The notes beneath the pieces were generated by a model. It was given only the letters and a program-made list of their open reading frames with translations, did no database searches and was not told where the DNA came from. Of a DNA stretch of 64,000 nt, positions 1 through 8,635 are shown one piece after another. This stretch comes from Jiangella endophytica (GTDB lineage: Bacteria; Actinomycetota; Actinomycetes; Jiangellales; Jiangellaceae): contig NZ_QVAI01000013.1 of NCBI RefSeq assembly GCF_003427025.1, positions 62,001 to 126,000 on the forward strand. The letters run 5' to 3'. The translations under genes and the position numbers were made by a program. The stretch's first letter is position 1, and the number at the start of each line of letters is the position of its first letter.

Positions 1-4
1 GAGC

Positions 5-361
5 TCAGGACTTGTAGACGACATAGACCTTGCGCAGGCGCTCATGCACGGTCCAGACGCCGCACCACCCGATCGGGAAGTAGGCGGTGGTGCCTGCGGC
101 GACCTCGACCGGCGCCTCACCGTCGCGCTGGACGGTCATCCGCCCGGCGACGACATGGATGATCTCGCCGCGAGTGAGGAACTCCCACCGCGAACGGCCG
201 GGCTCGCTCTCCCAGATGCCGGAGACGACCGTCCGGTCGTCATTGGCGAAGTCGACCCGGCTGCGCACGAGGACGTCGCCGTCGAGCGGCTCGGCACTCG
301 GCGGACCCAGCGGCTTCTCATCCAGGCCGGTGGCGTCGAGAGGTCGGTTCACAGCGGTCAT
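5..361 (-). CDS. Cupin-domain protein (DUF861-like)
   Basis: A 118-aa protein with one small beta-barrel. The run from about residue 50 (IWESEPGRSRWEF), through EIIHVVAGRMTV, to the PIGW/GVWTVHERLRKVYVV tail is the pattern of the cupin_3 (DUF861, ureidoglycine-aminohydrolase-like) family. Members bind a metal or small ligand, and the exact substrate cannot be read here. It lies 79 nt downstream of the GntR gene in the same direction, so the two probably form a regulator-enzyme pair. Two direct copies of a GRATCCAATC motif sit in the gap. The gene is complete, with its TGA stop only 4 nt from the window edge. The family call is firm; the function is open. Confidence 0.8.
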   Translation of the reverse strand: MTAVNRPLDATGLDEKPLGPPSAEPLDGDVLVRSRVDFANDDRTVVSGIWESEPGRSRWEFLTRGEIIHVVAGRMTVQRDGEAPVEVAAGTTAYFPIGWCGVWTVHERLRKVYVVYKS

Positions 362-407
362 GGCAGGCTCCCGTTCACTCGAAGGGTGCGCCTACCCTAT
401 CCGCATC

Positions 408-438
408 GAATCCAATCTCTTGACTGTGGGATCCAATC
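408..438. promoter_or_regulatory. Tandem GRATCCAATC sites (candidate GntR operator)
   Basis: GAATCCAATC at 408-417 and GGATCCAATC at 429-438 are direct repeats spaced 21 bp apart, two helical turns, in the short gap between the cupin and GntR genes. A near copy (GGATCCAGTC, 1232-1241) lies about 70 nt upstream of the GntR start. The exact 10-mer also lies in the promoter spacer near 46672. Binding by the GntR protein is inference. Confidence 0.4.
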
Positions 439-440
439 CG

Positions 441-1163
441 TCAGCCGCGGAAGACCGTCGACGACCGCTTCTCGTACCACTCGGCCAGCTGGTCCCCCGC
501 CTTGACCACGTGCTCGCGCATCTCGGCGGCCGCCTTGTCGGTGTCGCCGGCTGCGAAGGCCTCGACGATCCGCTCGTGCTCGCGATAGTTCTCGTCGCGG
601 TGACGCGCGTCGTTCACGATGAGCTGCGCCGAGACGTTGCGAGGGAAGAGCTCGTTGATGTCGTTGACGACCTTGGCGAGGCGCGCGTTGCCGGAGATCT
701 CGGCGATCAGCGTGTGGAAGCGGTCGTTGCCCAGCCGGCTGACCGGAAGGCCGGCCGCCTGCCCCTGGCTCTCGGCGAGGGAGTTGTCGTACATCTCCTG
801 GTTCGCCCGGCGCAGCTGCTCGAGCTGGTCCTGGGTGACCCGGCCCACCGCGCGCGCGGCCGCGAGCGCCTCCAGCTGCGCGCGCACCTCGTAGGCCTCA
901 CGGACCTCCCAGGGTGCGGGCACCCGCACGACGGCGCCACGATTGGGTTGCACTTCGATGAGGCCGCCGCTCTGCAGCTGACGCAGGGCCTCCCGCACGG
1001 GCGTGCGGCTCACGCCGAAGTCGGCGGCCAGCTCGGCCTGCCGCAACTGCGCGCCGATGGGGATCTCGCCGGACATCACCCGGTCGCGGATGCGGCTCGC
1101 GAGGTCGTCGACCAGTGCGCGACCGGTCTTCTCCTCGCCATTCAGATCGGCGGTGTCAGGCAT
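441..1163 (-). CDS. GntR-family transcriptional regulator, FCD (FadR) subfamily
   Basis: A 240-aa DNA-binding repressor or activator. The winged helix spans about residues 12-78, with the typical LRQAELAADFGVSRTPVREAL recognition segment. A C-terminal all-helical FCD ligand domain follows, with metal-binding His/Asp positions such as DRFHTLIAEIS. I start at the ATG at 1163 (MPDTADL), because translation further upstream is low-complexity Arg/Gly/Ser and a purine-rich GGGGAG stretch precedes this ATG. The family normally senses a carboxylate or sugar acid. It lies just upstream of the cupin gene and may also act on the tct locus, where a shared 10-mer occurs. Confidence 0.88.
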   Translation of the reverse strand: MPDTADLNGEEKTGRALVDDLASRIRDRVMSGEIPIGAQLRQAELAADFGVSRTPVREALRQLQSGGLIEVQPNRGAVVRVPAPWEVREAYEVRAQLEALAAARAVGRVTQDQLEQLRRANQEMYDNSLAESQGQAAGLPVSRLGNDRFHTLIAEISGNARLAKVVNDINELFPRNVSAQLIVNDARHRDENYREHERIVEAFAAGDTDKAAAEMREHVVKAGDQLAEWYEKRSSTVFRG

Positions 1164-1390
1164 CCGCGGTCTCGCTCCCCTCTGTGTCCCGGACTCACGG
1201 AAATCGTAGCGAATCCGAAACGCCAGGTCTTGGATCCAGTCGCGTGCGTCGCGGCCCTTTGTGGAAGAGCCCGACGGCGCCTGGCGATGCCCCGACGATC
1301 TCCAGGGTCGGGGTCTGCCCGCTCCGGCGCCGCGACCAGTCATGACAGTGGCCGCTGACCCATGGGGACGACCTTCGCTCGACTTCAATT

Positions 1391-1414
1391 CCGATCGGTA
1401 CCGAAGGGTAGAAT
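1391..1414 (+). promoter_or_regulatory. tetR promoter with palindromic operator
   Basis: A -10-like TAGAAT (1409-1414) lies 6 nt before the ATG at 1421, so the transcript could be leaderless or nearly so. Two overlapping palindromes, CCGATCGG (1391-1398) and CGGTACCG (1396-1403), lie just upstream of the -10, the usual place for TetR autoregulation. There is no biochemical support; this is read from position and symmetry. Confidence 0.4.
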
Positions 1415-1420
1415 CGGGGC

Positions 1421-2026
1421 ATGGCTGGTTCTCGCGGTGCCGTCATCGGCCGGCCCAGGGGCTTCGACGTCGACGAGGCGCTCGAGCGCGCCGTGCGGGT
1501 GTTCTGGGAGCGGGGCTACGAGGGAGCGAGCCTCACCGACCTCACCAGCGCCATGGGCATCACCAAGCCGAGCATGTACGCGGCCTTCGGCAACAAGGAG
1601 CAGCTGTTCCGCAAGGCGCTCGAGCGCTACGCCGAAGGGCCCGCCTCCTACGCGACGCGCGCCCTGCAGGAGCCGACCGCACGAGACGTGGCCGCGGCGA
1701 TCCTCCACGGAGCGGCCCGCACCACGACACTTCCCGACCGTCCCACCGGCTGCCTGACGGTACAGGGTGCCCTGGCGTCGAGCGAGGGAAGCCGGCCCGC
1801 GCACGACGCGCTCGTCGACTGGCGCAACGTGGCGGGCCTGCACCTCGAGGAGCGCTTCCGGCGTGCGGTCGACGAGGGCGACCTCCCGCGCGACGCCGAC
1901 CCCATGCGACTCGCCCGCTACATCATGACCGTGGCGTTCGGCATCGCCGTCCAGGCGGCCAACGGCCTCGGTCACGACGAGCTCGACGACATCGCCGACA
2001 CCGCACTGCGCCACTGGCTTCCCTGA
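1421..2026 (+). CDS. TetR/AcrR-family transcriptional regulator
   Basis: A 201-aa repressor. The helix-turn-helix domain occupies about residues 10-60 (ALERAVRVFWERGYEGASL, then GITKPSMYAAFGNKEQLF), the classic TetR_N pattern. The C-terminal part from about residue 85, with TGCLTVQGAL, resembles the TetR_C ligand domain of YxaF/LmrA-like regulators. The ATG at 1421 has no clear Shine-Dalgarno but follows a -10-like box closely. The downstream aldo/keto reductase in the same direction is the likeliest target besides itself. The ligand is unknown. Confidence 0.88.
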   Translation: MAGSRGAVIGRPRGFDVDEALERAVRVFWERGYEGASLTDLTSAMGITKPSMYAAFGNKEQLFRKALERYAEGPASYATRALQEPTARDVAAAILHGAARTTTLPDRPTGCLTVQGALASSEGSRPAHDALVDWRNVAGLHLEERFRRAVDEGDLPRDADPMRLARYIMTVAFGIAVQAANGLGHDELDDIADTALRHWLP

Positions 2027-2368
2027 CCGAGTGAGTCCGCATGAGGCTCGCCACTCCGGTCGACTGGAGGGGCGAACGGGCCTTCTTGAGGCGTTCCGGC
2101 ACATCACGAGGCATGCCTGGTGGAGCGGGAGAACGCCTGGTGTTGTAAGCGATCGTCGATGATCACCGGTGCCCCACCACCCCGGCCGACGGACTCACTC
2201 ATCCAGAGGCTCGCCTCCCGCCGCCGACCTCCCGACGGCCGACTCAGCGCGAAGCCGCTTTTTGTACCGCTTGGAATAGAAGTCGTCCGAGCCGGGGTTC
2301 TCACCGAGAGCGTCGCGCAGACCGCGGCGAACCGACCGGATGCATTCCAGGGAAGGGAAGTCGGCACG
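2027..2368. other. Gene-free interval between tetR and aldo/keto reductase
   Basis: A 342-nt stretch. Reading frames through it have low-complexity composition and no recognisable protein. It presumably holds the reductase promoter. I see no confident -35/-10 pair and no strong hairpin. Confidence 0.5.
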
Positions 2369-3340
<972 letters not shown>

Positions 3341-3373
3341 CCGGCCGGGCGGCACGGGCGAGGAGGCATGAGC

Positions 3374-4018
3374 TCATCGGCGTCCTGCGATGACCCGCTC
3401 GCGCAGCACCTCGACGCCGTCGCCGGAGAGGTCGTCGAGGAAGGCGTGGCGGCCGGTCATGGCCATGACGAGCGCGACGGTCGGCCCCTCGACGAGCAGG
3501 CCGTCGCCGGCGGTGAACGGGCCGTCGGCGGCGGCCAGGCGCAGGCCGGCGACGTGGTCCTTGGCGGCGACCATCTGGTTGGACCGGCTGTAGTACTCGG
3601 CGACGCGGGTGACGGCGCCGACCGGCTGATGCCCGGCGATGCCCAGCGGCCGGCGGATGTCCTCGCCGTGCACGATCACCTCGCCCAGCATCGCGATCCG
3701 CGGCAGCGGCGGACTCGTCGTACTGGGCACGACCCGCCGGAACCGGGCCAGGGTCTCGGCGGCGGAGTCGCCCAGCTCCTCCGCCAGGCGCATCGCCACC
3801 TGGCGGTCGAAGTCGAAGCGGCAGCGGATCACACCGGCCAGCCAGCGCAGGCCGGTCAGGGAGGCGCCGGAGGTCAGGTGGGCGAGAACCTCGCGGACGC
3901 TGAGGCCGTCGCACAGCGACGGGGTGTCCCAGCGGCTCTCGGTCAGGCCGGCGAGGTCGTCGGCGAGCCGGGCCCGCTCGGCGTGGATCAGCGGCCAGAG
4001 ATCGGTGCGGCGGATCAT
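3374..4018 (-). CDS. Maleylpyruvate-isomerase-family protein (mycothiol-dependent, DinB-like)
   Basis: About 214 aa from the ATG at 4018. The N-terminal helical bundle (LIHAERARLADDLAGL, then LSVREVLAHLTSGA) matches the mycothiol-dependent maleylpyruvate isomerase / DinB metal-binding fold (TIGR03083 type). His residues such as those in EVLAHLT and EVIVHGEDIRRPLG are the expected metal ligands. I prefer the 4018 start because GAGAGGAC precedes it; an in-frame ATG at 4048 is possible. It is divergent from the ECF sigma gene, with about 50 nt between starts. The enzymatic reaction in this organism is unknown. Confidence 0.78.
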   Translation of the reverse strand: MIRRTDLWPLIHAERARLADDLAGLTESRWDTPSLCDGLSVREVLAHLTSGASLTGLRWLAGVIRCRFDFDRQVAMRLAEELGDSAAETLARFRRVVPSTTSPPLPRIAMLGEVIVHGEDIRRPLGIAGHQPVGAVTRVAEYYSRSNQMVAAKDHVAGLRLAAADGPFTAGDGLLVEGPTVALVMAMTGRHAFLDDLSGDGVEVLRERVIAGRR

Positions 4019-4067
4019 GGAGTCCTCTCGGGAGTGTGGGTCCGTCACCCGATGAGACCGCCGCGCG

Positions 4068-5012
4068 ATGGCAGAATCGTCGCGCGTGGGTGAGATCTCC
4101 GGCGACTTCGAGCGGCTCGTCGCGCCGCTGGTGAGCGGGCTACGTGCGCACTGCTACCGCATGCTGGGCTCGGTCCACGACGCCGACGACGCCGTGCAGG
4201 AGACGCTGCTGCGGGCATGGCGCGGGATGGAGCGGTTCGAGGGCCGCAGCACGCTGCGCACCTGGCTGTACACCATCGCGACGCGGGTGTGCATCGACGC
4301 CACCGCCGCGCGCGGCCGGCGAGCGCTGCCGATCGACCTCACTCCGGCCAGCGAGCGGGTCGAAGACTCAATGCCGGCGGCCGAGACCGCCTGGCTGGGA
4401 CCTTTTCCCGACGATCCCGCCGACGTGTACGGGCGCCGCAACGCCGTCGAGTTGGCGTTCGTCGCCGCACTGCAGCACCTGCCGGGCAATCAGCGGGCGG
4501 CGCTGCTGCTCTTCGACGTGCTCGGCTTCCCCGTGGCGGAGATCGCGACGATGATGCGCACGTCCACGACCTCGGTGAACTCGGCGCTGGCCCGCGCGCG
4601 GCGGCTGCTCGCCGCACGTCTCGGCGACGACCCGCCCGAGCACGACGACGAGGCGGCGATCGCGCTCGCGCGCCGGTTCGCCGCCGCCCTCCAGGACGGC
4701 GACCTCGACGGGTTCGTCGCCCTGCTCACCGACGACGTCACCTGGGCGATGCCGCCGCTGCCGCACTGGTACCAGGGCCGCCGCGCCGTCACGGAGTTCG
4801 CCGCGGCGGTCCCGATGTCGCCGCGCTGCCCGAGCTGGCAGTACCGGCTCGTTCGCGCCAACGCCCGGCCCGCCGTCGCGTTCTGGCTCGGCCCGGAACC
4901 GGGTGCGCCGCACGAGCCCTGGTCCCTCACCGTCCTCGACACCCGCGACGGCCGGATCAGCGGCCTCACGTCGTTCCTGGACGCCACCGTCCTCGACGCC
5001 TTCGGTCTCTGA
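4068..5012 (+). CDS. ECF RNA polymerase sigma factor with C-terminal SnoaL-like domain (SigX5/SigG type)
   Basis: A 314-aa sigma-70 family protein. Region 2 covers about residues 15-80 (HCYRMLGSVHDADDAVQETLLRAW). Region 4 covers about 125-175 (LPGNQRAALLLFDVLGFPVAEIA, then STTSVNSALARAR). The C-terminal 120 residues form a SnoaL/NTF2-like domain (FAAALQDGDLDGFVALLTDDVTWAMPP) that in this family modulates activity in place of a separate anti-sigma factor. The length fits the TIGR02960 group. It is divergent from the isomerase-family gene at 4018, a likely target. The signal it senses is unknown. Confidence 0.88.
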   Translation: MAESSRVGEISGDFERLVAPLVSGLRAHCYRMLGSVHDADDAVQETLLRAWRGMERFEGRSTLRTWLYTIATRVCIDATAARGRRALPIDLTPASERVEDSMPAAETAWLGPFPDDPADVYGRRNAVELAFVAALQHLPGNQRAALLLFDVLGFPVAEIATMMRTSTTSVNSALARARRLLAARLGDDPPEHDDEAAIALARRFAAALQDGDLDGFVALLTDDVTWAMPPLPHWYQGRRAVTEFAAAVPMSPRCPSWQYRLVRANARPAVAFWLGPEPGAPHEPWSLTVLDTRDGRISGLTSFLDATVLDAFGL

Positions 5013-5062
5013 ACCACGTCGCTGAGGGCCGTTCGGCTTGGCCGCGTCCGGCCGAGCCGTCG

Positions 5063-5338
5063 TCAACGGTGCAGGTGGGCCTTCTCGTGGGTGGCCACCT
5101 CGATGTCGCCGGCGGCCACGTCGAGTAGTTGGTGCGCGAGATCGAACAGGGCCCGCGCGACCGCCAGCTCGTCGCCGATGCGCGGCACCTCGGGGTCGTC
5201 CGGGTTGCGCCGGGCCCGCCCGACACCCGCCGTCGCCGGCCGCCCCGGTGCCTGCAGCCGTGCCTCCGCATGCGTCATCCGATCGTCGTGGTGCTCGTCG
5301 ATGACCACCTCGACCGTCCATTGCTGTCCCTGCATCAT
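5063..5338 (-). CDS. DUF1876 domain protein
   Basis: A 91-aa small acidic protein. WTVEVVIDEHHDDRMTHAEARL at the start, then VGRARRNPDDPEVPRIGDELAVARALFDLAHQLL and AAGDIEV, is the actinobacterial DUF1876 signature. The double-ATG start at 5338 is preceded by GGGAG. No biochemical role is established for the family; it is often found near stress genes. It is monocistronic and convergent with the sigma gene upstream in the map. Confidence 0.85.
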   Translation of the reverse strand: MMQGQQWTVEVVIDEHHDDRMTHAEARLQAPGRPATAGVGRARRNPDDPEVPRIGDELAVARALFDLAHQLLDVAAGDIEVATHEKAHLHR

Positions 5339-5488
5339 CGCGACTCCCACGATCAGTGAGCGGGGTGGAGCGCCGCTCACGCCCTGCTGCCGGCTCTCGA
5401 TCTGCGCATACCCGCGGCAGAATCGACCAAACGGCTTCGGGCACGTCCAGAGACTCCGCGGATCCGGGAAGCGCGAGGTGACAGCGAG

Positions 5489-6151
5489 ATGAGCGAGCGG
5501 CCGGTCACCATCCCCGTCCCGGGCGGGGGTGTCGTCCACGCCGACCTCACCGTGCCCGCACGGGCACAGGGCATCGTGCTCTTCGCCCACGGCAGCGGCA
5601 GCAGCCGGCGGAGCCCCCGGAACCGGAGGGTCGCCCTGGCGCTGCGGCAGCGCGGGCTGGCGACCATGCTCACCGACCTGCTCACCGAGACCGAGGGGCG
5701 CGACGACCTCACCACCGGCGAGTACCGCTTCGACGTCGGCCTGCTGGCCGGGCGGCTCGAGCTGGCCGGCCGGTGGCTGGCCGGCGAACCCTCGGCCGAG
5801 GGCCTGCCGATCGGCTACTTCGGTGCCAGCACCGGCGCCGCCGCCGCGCTGATCGCCGCCGCCCGATCCCGCGGCCGGGTCGCCGCCGTCGTCTCCAGGG
5901 GCGGCCGCCCCGACCTGGCCACCGGCCACCTCGCCGACGTCGACGCTCCCACCCTGCTCATCGTCGGCGGTGACGACGAGCCCGTGATCGGGCTCAGCCA
6001 GGACGCGCTGCGGACGATGCGCTGCGTCCGGCGGATGGTGATCGTGCCGGGCGCCGGGCACCTGTTCGAAGAACCCGGGGCCCTCGACGAGGTCGCCCGG
6101 CTGGCGGGCGACTGGTTCATCACCCACCTCGGGACCCGAGACACCGCCTAG
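5489..6151 (+). CDS. Alpha/beta hydrolase, dienelactone-hydrolase-like
   Basis: A 220-aa cytosolic alpha/beta hydrolase. The nucleophile elbow GASTGAA places Ser near residue 114. The acid is in GGDDEPV and the base His in GAGHLFEEPG. The N-terminal oxyanion strand is VLFAHGSGSSRRSPRN. This version, with no signal peptide and a short cap, is often found as the hydrolase partner of phosphoribosyltransferase-type genes, although none is adjacent here. The 3' end overlaps the convergent DUF6343 gene by 4 nt. The substrate cannot be predicted. Confidence 0.82.
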   Translation: MSERPVTIPVPGGGVVHADLTVPARAQGIVLFAHGSGSSRRSPRNRRVALALRQRGLATMLTDLLTETEGRDDLTTGEYRFDVGLLAGRLELAGRWLAGEPSAEGLPIGYFGASTGAAAALIAAARSRGRVAAVVSRGGRPDLATGHLADVDAPTLLIVGGDDEPVIGLSQDALRTMRCVRRMVIVPGAGHLFEEPGALDEVARLAGDWFITHLGTRDTA

Positions 6152-6405
6152 TGATCGCGCCGGCGGCGACGGGCGATCACGACGATGTCCACCGCCGCGG
6201 TCACGGCGAAGAGGGCACTCAGCATCAGCCACCACACCCGCGCCGCGCCGTCGTCATCGGCGGCCCCGGGGCCGAACACGAGCATCCCGGCGGTGCCCAG
6301 CACGAGGCCCACCAGCGCGAAGGCGAGCCGGAGACCGTACGCGGACCTGGCCTCGGCAGGTTCCCTGCCCGTCGGCTCATGGGCCCGCGAGCCCGGACGA
6401 TTCAC
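6148..6405 (-). CDS. DUF6343-like small membrane protein
   Basis: An 85-aa protein with two predicted membrane helices (LRLAFALVGLVLGTAGMLVF and WWLMLSALFAVTAAVDIVVI) and a basic RRRRRD tail. The N-terminal GREPAEARSAYGLRL resembles the DUF6343 family start. I chose the GTG at 6405 because it overlaps the TGA of the upstream PEBP gene as GTGA, implying translational coupling. The function is unknown, and the family assignment is moderate because the protein is short. Confidence 0.6.
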   Translation of the reverse strand: MNRPGSRAHEPTGREPAEARSAYGLRLAFALVGLVLGTAGMLVFGPGAADDDGAARVWWLMLSALFAVTAAVDIVVIARRRRRDH

Positions 6406-6854
6406 CGCCGGAAGAGCCCCACCAGCGTGCCGCGTTCGATCGCCGCCGCGTCGGCGGCTCGGTACACGTCCTCGACCGTGGGGTCGTCCGGGAGAGCCGC
6501 CGGCCCGGACAGCGCGTAGAGCCGGAAGACGAAGCGGTGCGGTTCGTCGCCGGGCGGCGGCGCGGGGCCGCCCCACCCGACCTCGCCGAAGTCGTTGCGC
6601 CACTCGCGGCCGCCCACCGGCTTCCGCTGCTCAGCGACTCCCGCGGAATGCGCGTCGACACCCGTCACGAGCCAGTGGAGGAAGTGCCCGCCGGGGGCAT
6701 CCGGATCTTCGCACAGCAGCAGCAACTCCGTCGCTTCGGCCGGAACGCCGACCCACTCCAATGACGGTGACACGTTCTCGCCCGCGTGGCCGTGACGGCC
6801 GGGAATCGGCGAGTGGTCGGTGAAGGCTGGACTGCGAAGTTCGATGGCGGCCAT
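6402..6854 (-). CDS. YbhB/YbcL-type PEBP (Raf-kinase-inhibitor-like) protein
   Basis: A 150-aa phosphatidylethanolamine-binding-protein fold. FTDHSPIPGRHGHAGENVSPSLEW at the N-terminus, then CEDPDAPGGHFLHWLV and GWGGPAPPPGDEPHRFVFRLYAL, are the diagnostic PEBP ligand-pocket motifs. The start at 6854 is preceded by GAGGAGG. There is no signal peptide, so it is cytosolic. It is translationally coupled to the small membrane protein downstream. It lies 62 nt after the last gene of the RiPP-type operon in the same direction, but I see no functional tie to it. Bacterial PEBP roles are mostly undefined. Confidence 0.9.
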   Translation of the reverse strand: MAAIELRSPAFTDHSPIPGRHGHAGENVSPSLEWVGVPAEATELLLLCEDPDAPGGHFLHWLVTGVDAHSAGVAEQRKPVGGREWRNDFGEVGWGGPAPPPGDEPHRFVFRLYALSGPAALPDDPTVEDVYRAADAAAIERGTLVGLFRR

Positions 6855-6871
6855 GAGAGCGACCTCCTCAC

Positions 6872-6894
6872 GTCCGCCTGAGCTGCGGGCGGAC
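6872..6894 (-). terminator. Weak hairpin between exporter and PEBP genes
   Basis: GTCCGCC (6872-6878) pairs with GGCGGAC (6888-6894) across a 9-nt loop, just downstream of the ABC gene stop on the minus strand. There is no U-tract, so this is at best an inefficient or factor-dependent terminator. Confidence 0.3.
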
Positions 6895-6916
6895 ACGCCC
6901 TGCGTACCCACGCCGA

Positions 6917-8635
6917 TCACCGCCAAACCACCGTGCGGCCTCCCTCCACGTCCTGGGGCGGCGCGGCGCCGGGAGCCGTCCGATCGACCCGGACGACGCG
7001 GTGGACTCTGGCGAGGGTCTGCTGCCGGTGTGAGGCCATCAGGACGGTGCCGTCGAACGCCGCGATCACGTCGGAGACGGCGCGCTCGGTGTCCGGGTCG
7101 AGGCTCGCGGTGACCTCGTCGACGAGGAGGATGCGCGGTCGCCGGACGAGGGCGCGGGCGAGGCAGAGCCGGGCCTGCTGGCCGCCGGACAACCGGAGGC
7201 CGCCCTCGCCCAGCTCGTCGTCGAGAGCGATCCAGCCGGTCGCGCCCACGCGATCGAGGACGGCGGTGAGTTCCGCGTCCGGCCGCGGATCGGTCCCGCG
7301 CAGGAGGTTGTCGCGGAGAGTGCCGTGGAAGAGCCTGGCGTCCTGCTCGACGAGGGCGACCGCGGCGCGGAACGAGGCGTCGTCGAGGCCGGCGATCGGC
7401 GTGGCCGTGCCGTCGGCGCCGACGAGCTCGACCGCTCCCGCCGAGGGATCCCAGAGCCGGGCGGCGAGTGCGATGAGCGTGCTCTTGCCCGCTCCGGACG
7501 AACCGGCGAGGCCGACGTGCTCGCTCGGGGCGAGCTCGGCCGACCAGGCGACGAGCGTCGGCTGCGCGTCGTCGTAGCTGAAGGACACGTCGCGGAATCG
7601 CAGCCCGAGCGGGCCGCCCGGAACCGGCACGGGATCGCCGGGGACGGTGACGACGGGTGGGCGGGCGATCGCCGTGCCGACCCGTTCGGCGCCGGCGGTG
7701 AGCGGGTGGATCTGGGTGAGCGTGGTCGTCGCGTCGGCGACGGCGGTGACGCCGGCGACGGCGAGCGCGACGAGTGCGGGCAGGACGGCCGGCGAGAGGC
7801 GCGACCCGCCGGCTCCGGCGATGATGCCGGCCGCCGCGGCACCGACGGCGATGACGCCGATGACGACCGCGGTGACGATGAGCTCACGCGCCCCGGCGAT
7901 GAGCTGGGTGAGCAGTTCCCGTCTGCGGGCGACGGCCGTCGCCCGCCTGGTGGCGGCGTCCGCATCCGCGACGATTCGCGGGGCGAGACCGTAGCCGAGA
8001 ACCTCGCGAAGGCCGGCGAAGGCGTCGACGATCCGGGCCGAGAGCTCCTCCCGCTCGCGCTGCTCCCCCGCTCCGGCCCGCCGGATGGCCCGGGCGCCGT
8101 ACAGGCTCGTCGTGGTGACGATCGCGCCTCCGGCCGCGACGACGAGCGCGGCCTCGGGCAGGAGCATCGTCGTGGTGAGGAGCGCGACCGCGAACACCGT
8201 GAGCGAGCTGCCCAGCTGCGCGATGGTGTGCGCGTAGAAGAACTCGAGCTTCTCGATGTCGCCCATCGCGGTCGCCGCCGCACGGCCGGAGTGCTCGTGC
8301 CGCCGGGCCGGAACGCTGCGCGCGTACGCGTCGAACAGCGCCATCCGCAAGCGGGCGAGCACCCGGTAGGCGAGGGAGTGCGAGACGTCCATCTCCCGCC
8401 AGGTGAGCAGCGTCCTCAGCAGCACGAGCCCGACGACCAGCACCCACCAGGCCGGATCGGGCCAGCGCCGTTCGGCCACGGCATGGCCCACCGCCCAGGC
8501 CGTGAGGACCGCGATGGCGGCGAGCCCGAGTGCGCTCGCGGTGCCGACGAGGTAGCTCCCGACCATGCCGCGCCACTCGGGGCGCAGCGCGGGCAGCAGG
8601 CGGCGGAAGGAGCGGAGGGCGGACGCTGCGTTCAC
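6917..8635 (-). CDS. ABC exporter half-transporter B (CydC-like, TMD-NBD)
   Basis: A 572-aa fusion of a six-helix membrane domain (about 1-320) and an ATPase domain. The Walker A lysine is about K384 in GSSGAGKST, the signature is LRLSGGQQ, Walker B is ILLVDE, and the H-loop is in MASHRQQ. It pairs with the preceding gene as a heterodimeric exporter of the CydDC/peptide-exporter type. The GTG start overlaps the upstream stop as GTGA. It is the last gene of the seven-gene precursor/modification operon, so the inferred cargo is the mature modified peptide. Thiol export as in true CydDC is the alternative, but no cytochrome bd genes are nearby. Confidence 0.85.
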   Translation of the reverse strand: MNAASALRSFRRLLPALRPEWRGMVGSYLVGTASALGLAAIAVLTAWAVGHAVAERRWPDPAWWVLVVGLVLLRTLLTWREMDVSHSLAYRVLARLRMALFDAYARSVPARRHEHSGRAAATAMGDIEKLEFFYAHTIAQLGSSLTVFAVALLTTTMLLPEAALVVAAGGAIVTTTSLYGARAIRRAGAGEQREREELSARIVDAFAGLREVLGYGLAPRIVADADAATRRATAVARRRELLTQLIAGARELIVTAVVIGVIAVGAAAAGIIAGAGGSRLSPAVLPALVALAVAGVTAVADATTTLTQIHPLTAGAERVGTAIARPPVVTVPGDPVPVPGGPLGLRFRDVSFSYDDAQPTLVAWSAELAPSEHVGLAGSSGAGKSTLIALAARLWDPSAGAVELVGADGTATPIAGLDDASFRAAVALVEQDARLFHGTLRDNLLRGTDPRPDAELTAVLDRVGATGWIALDDELGEGGLRLSGGQQARLCLARALVRRPRILLVDEVTASLDPDTERAVSDVIAAFDGTVLMASHRQQTLARVHRVVRVDRTAPGAAPPQDVEGGRTVVWR

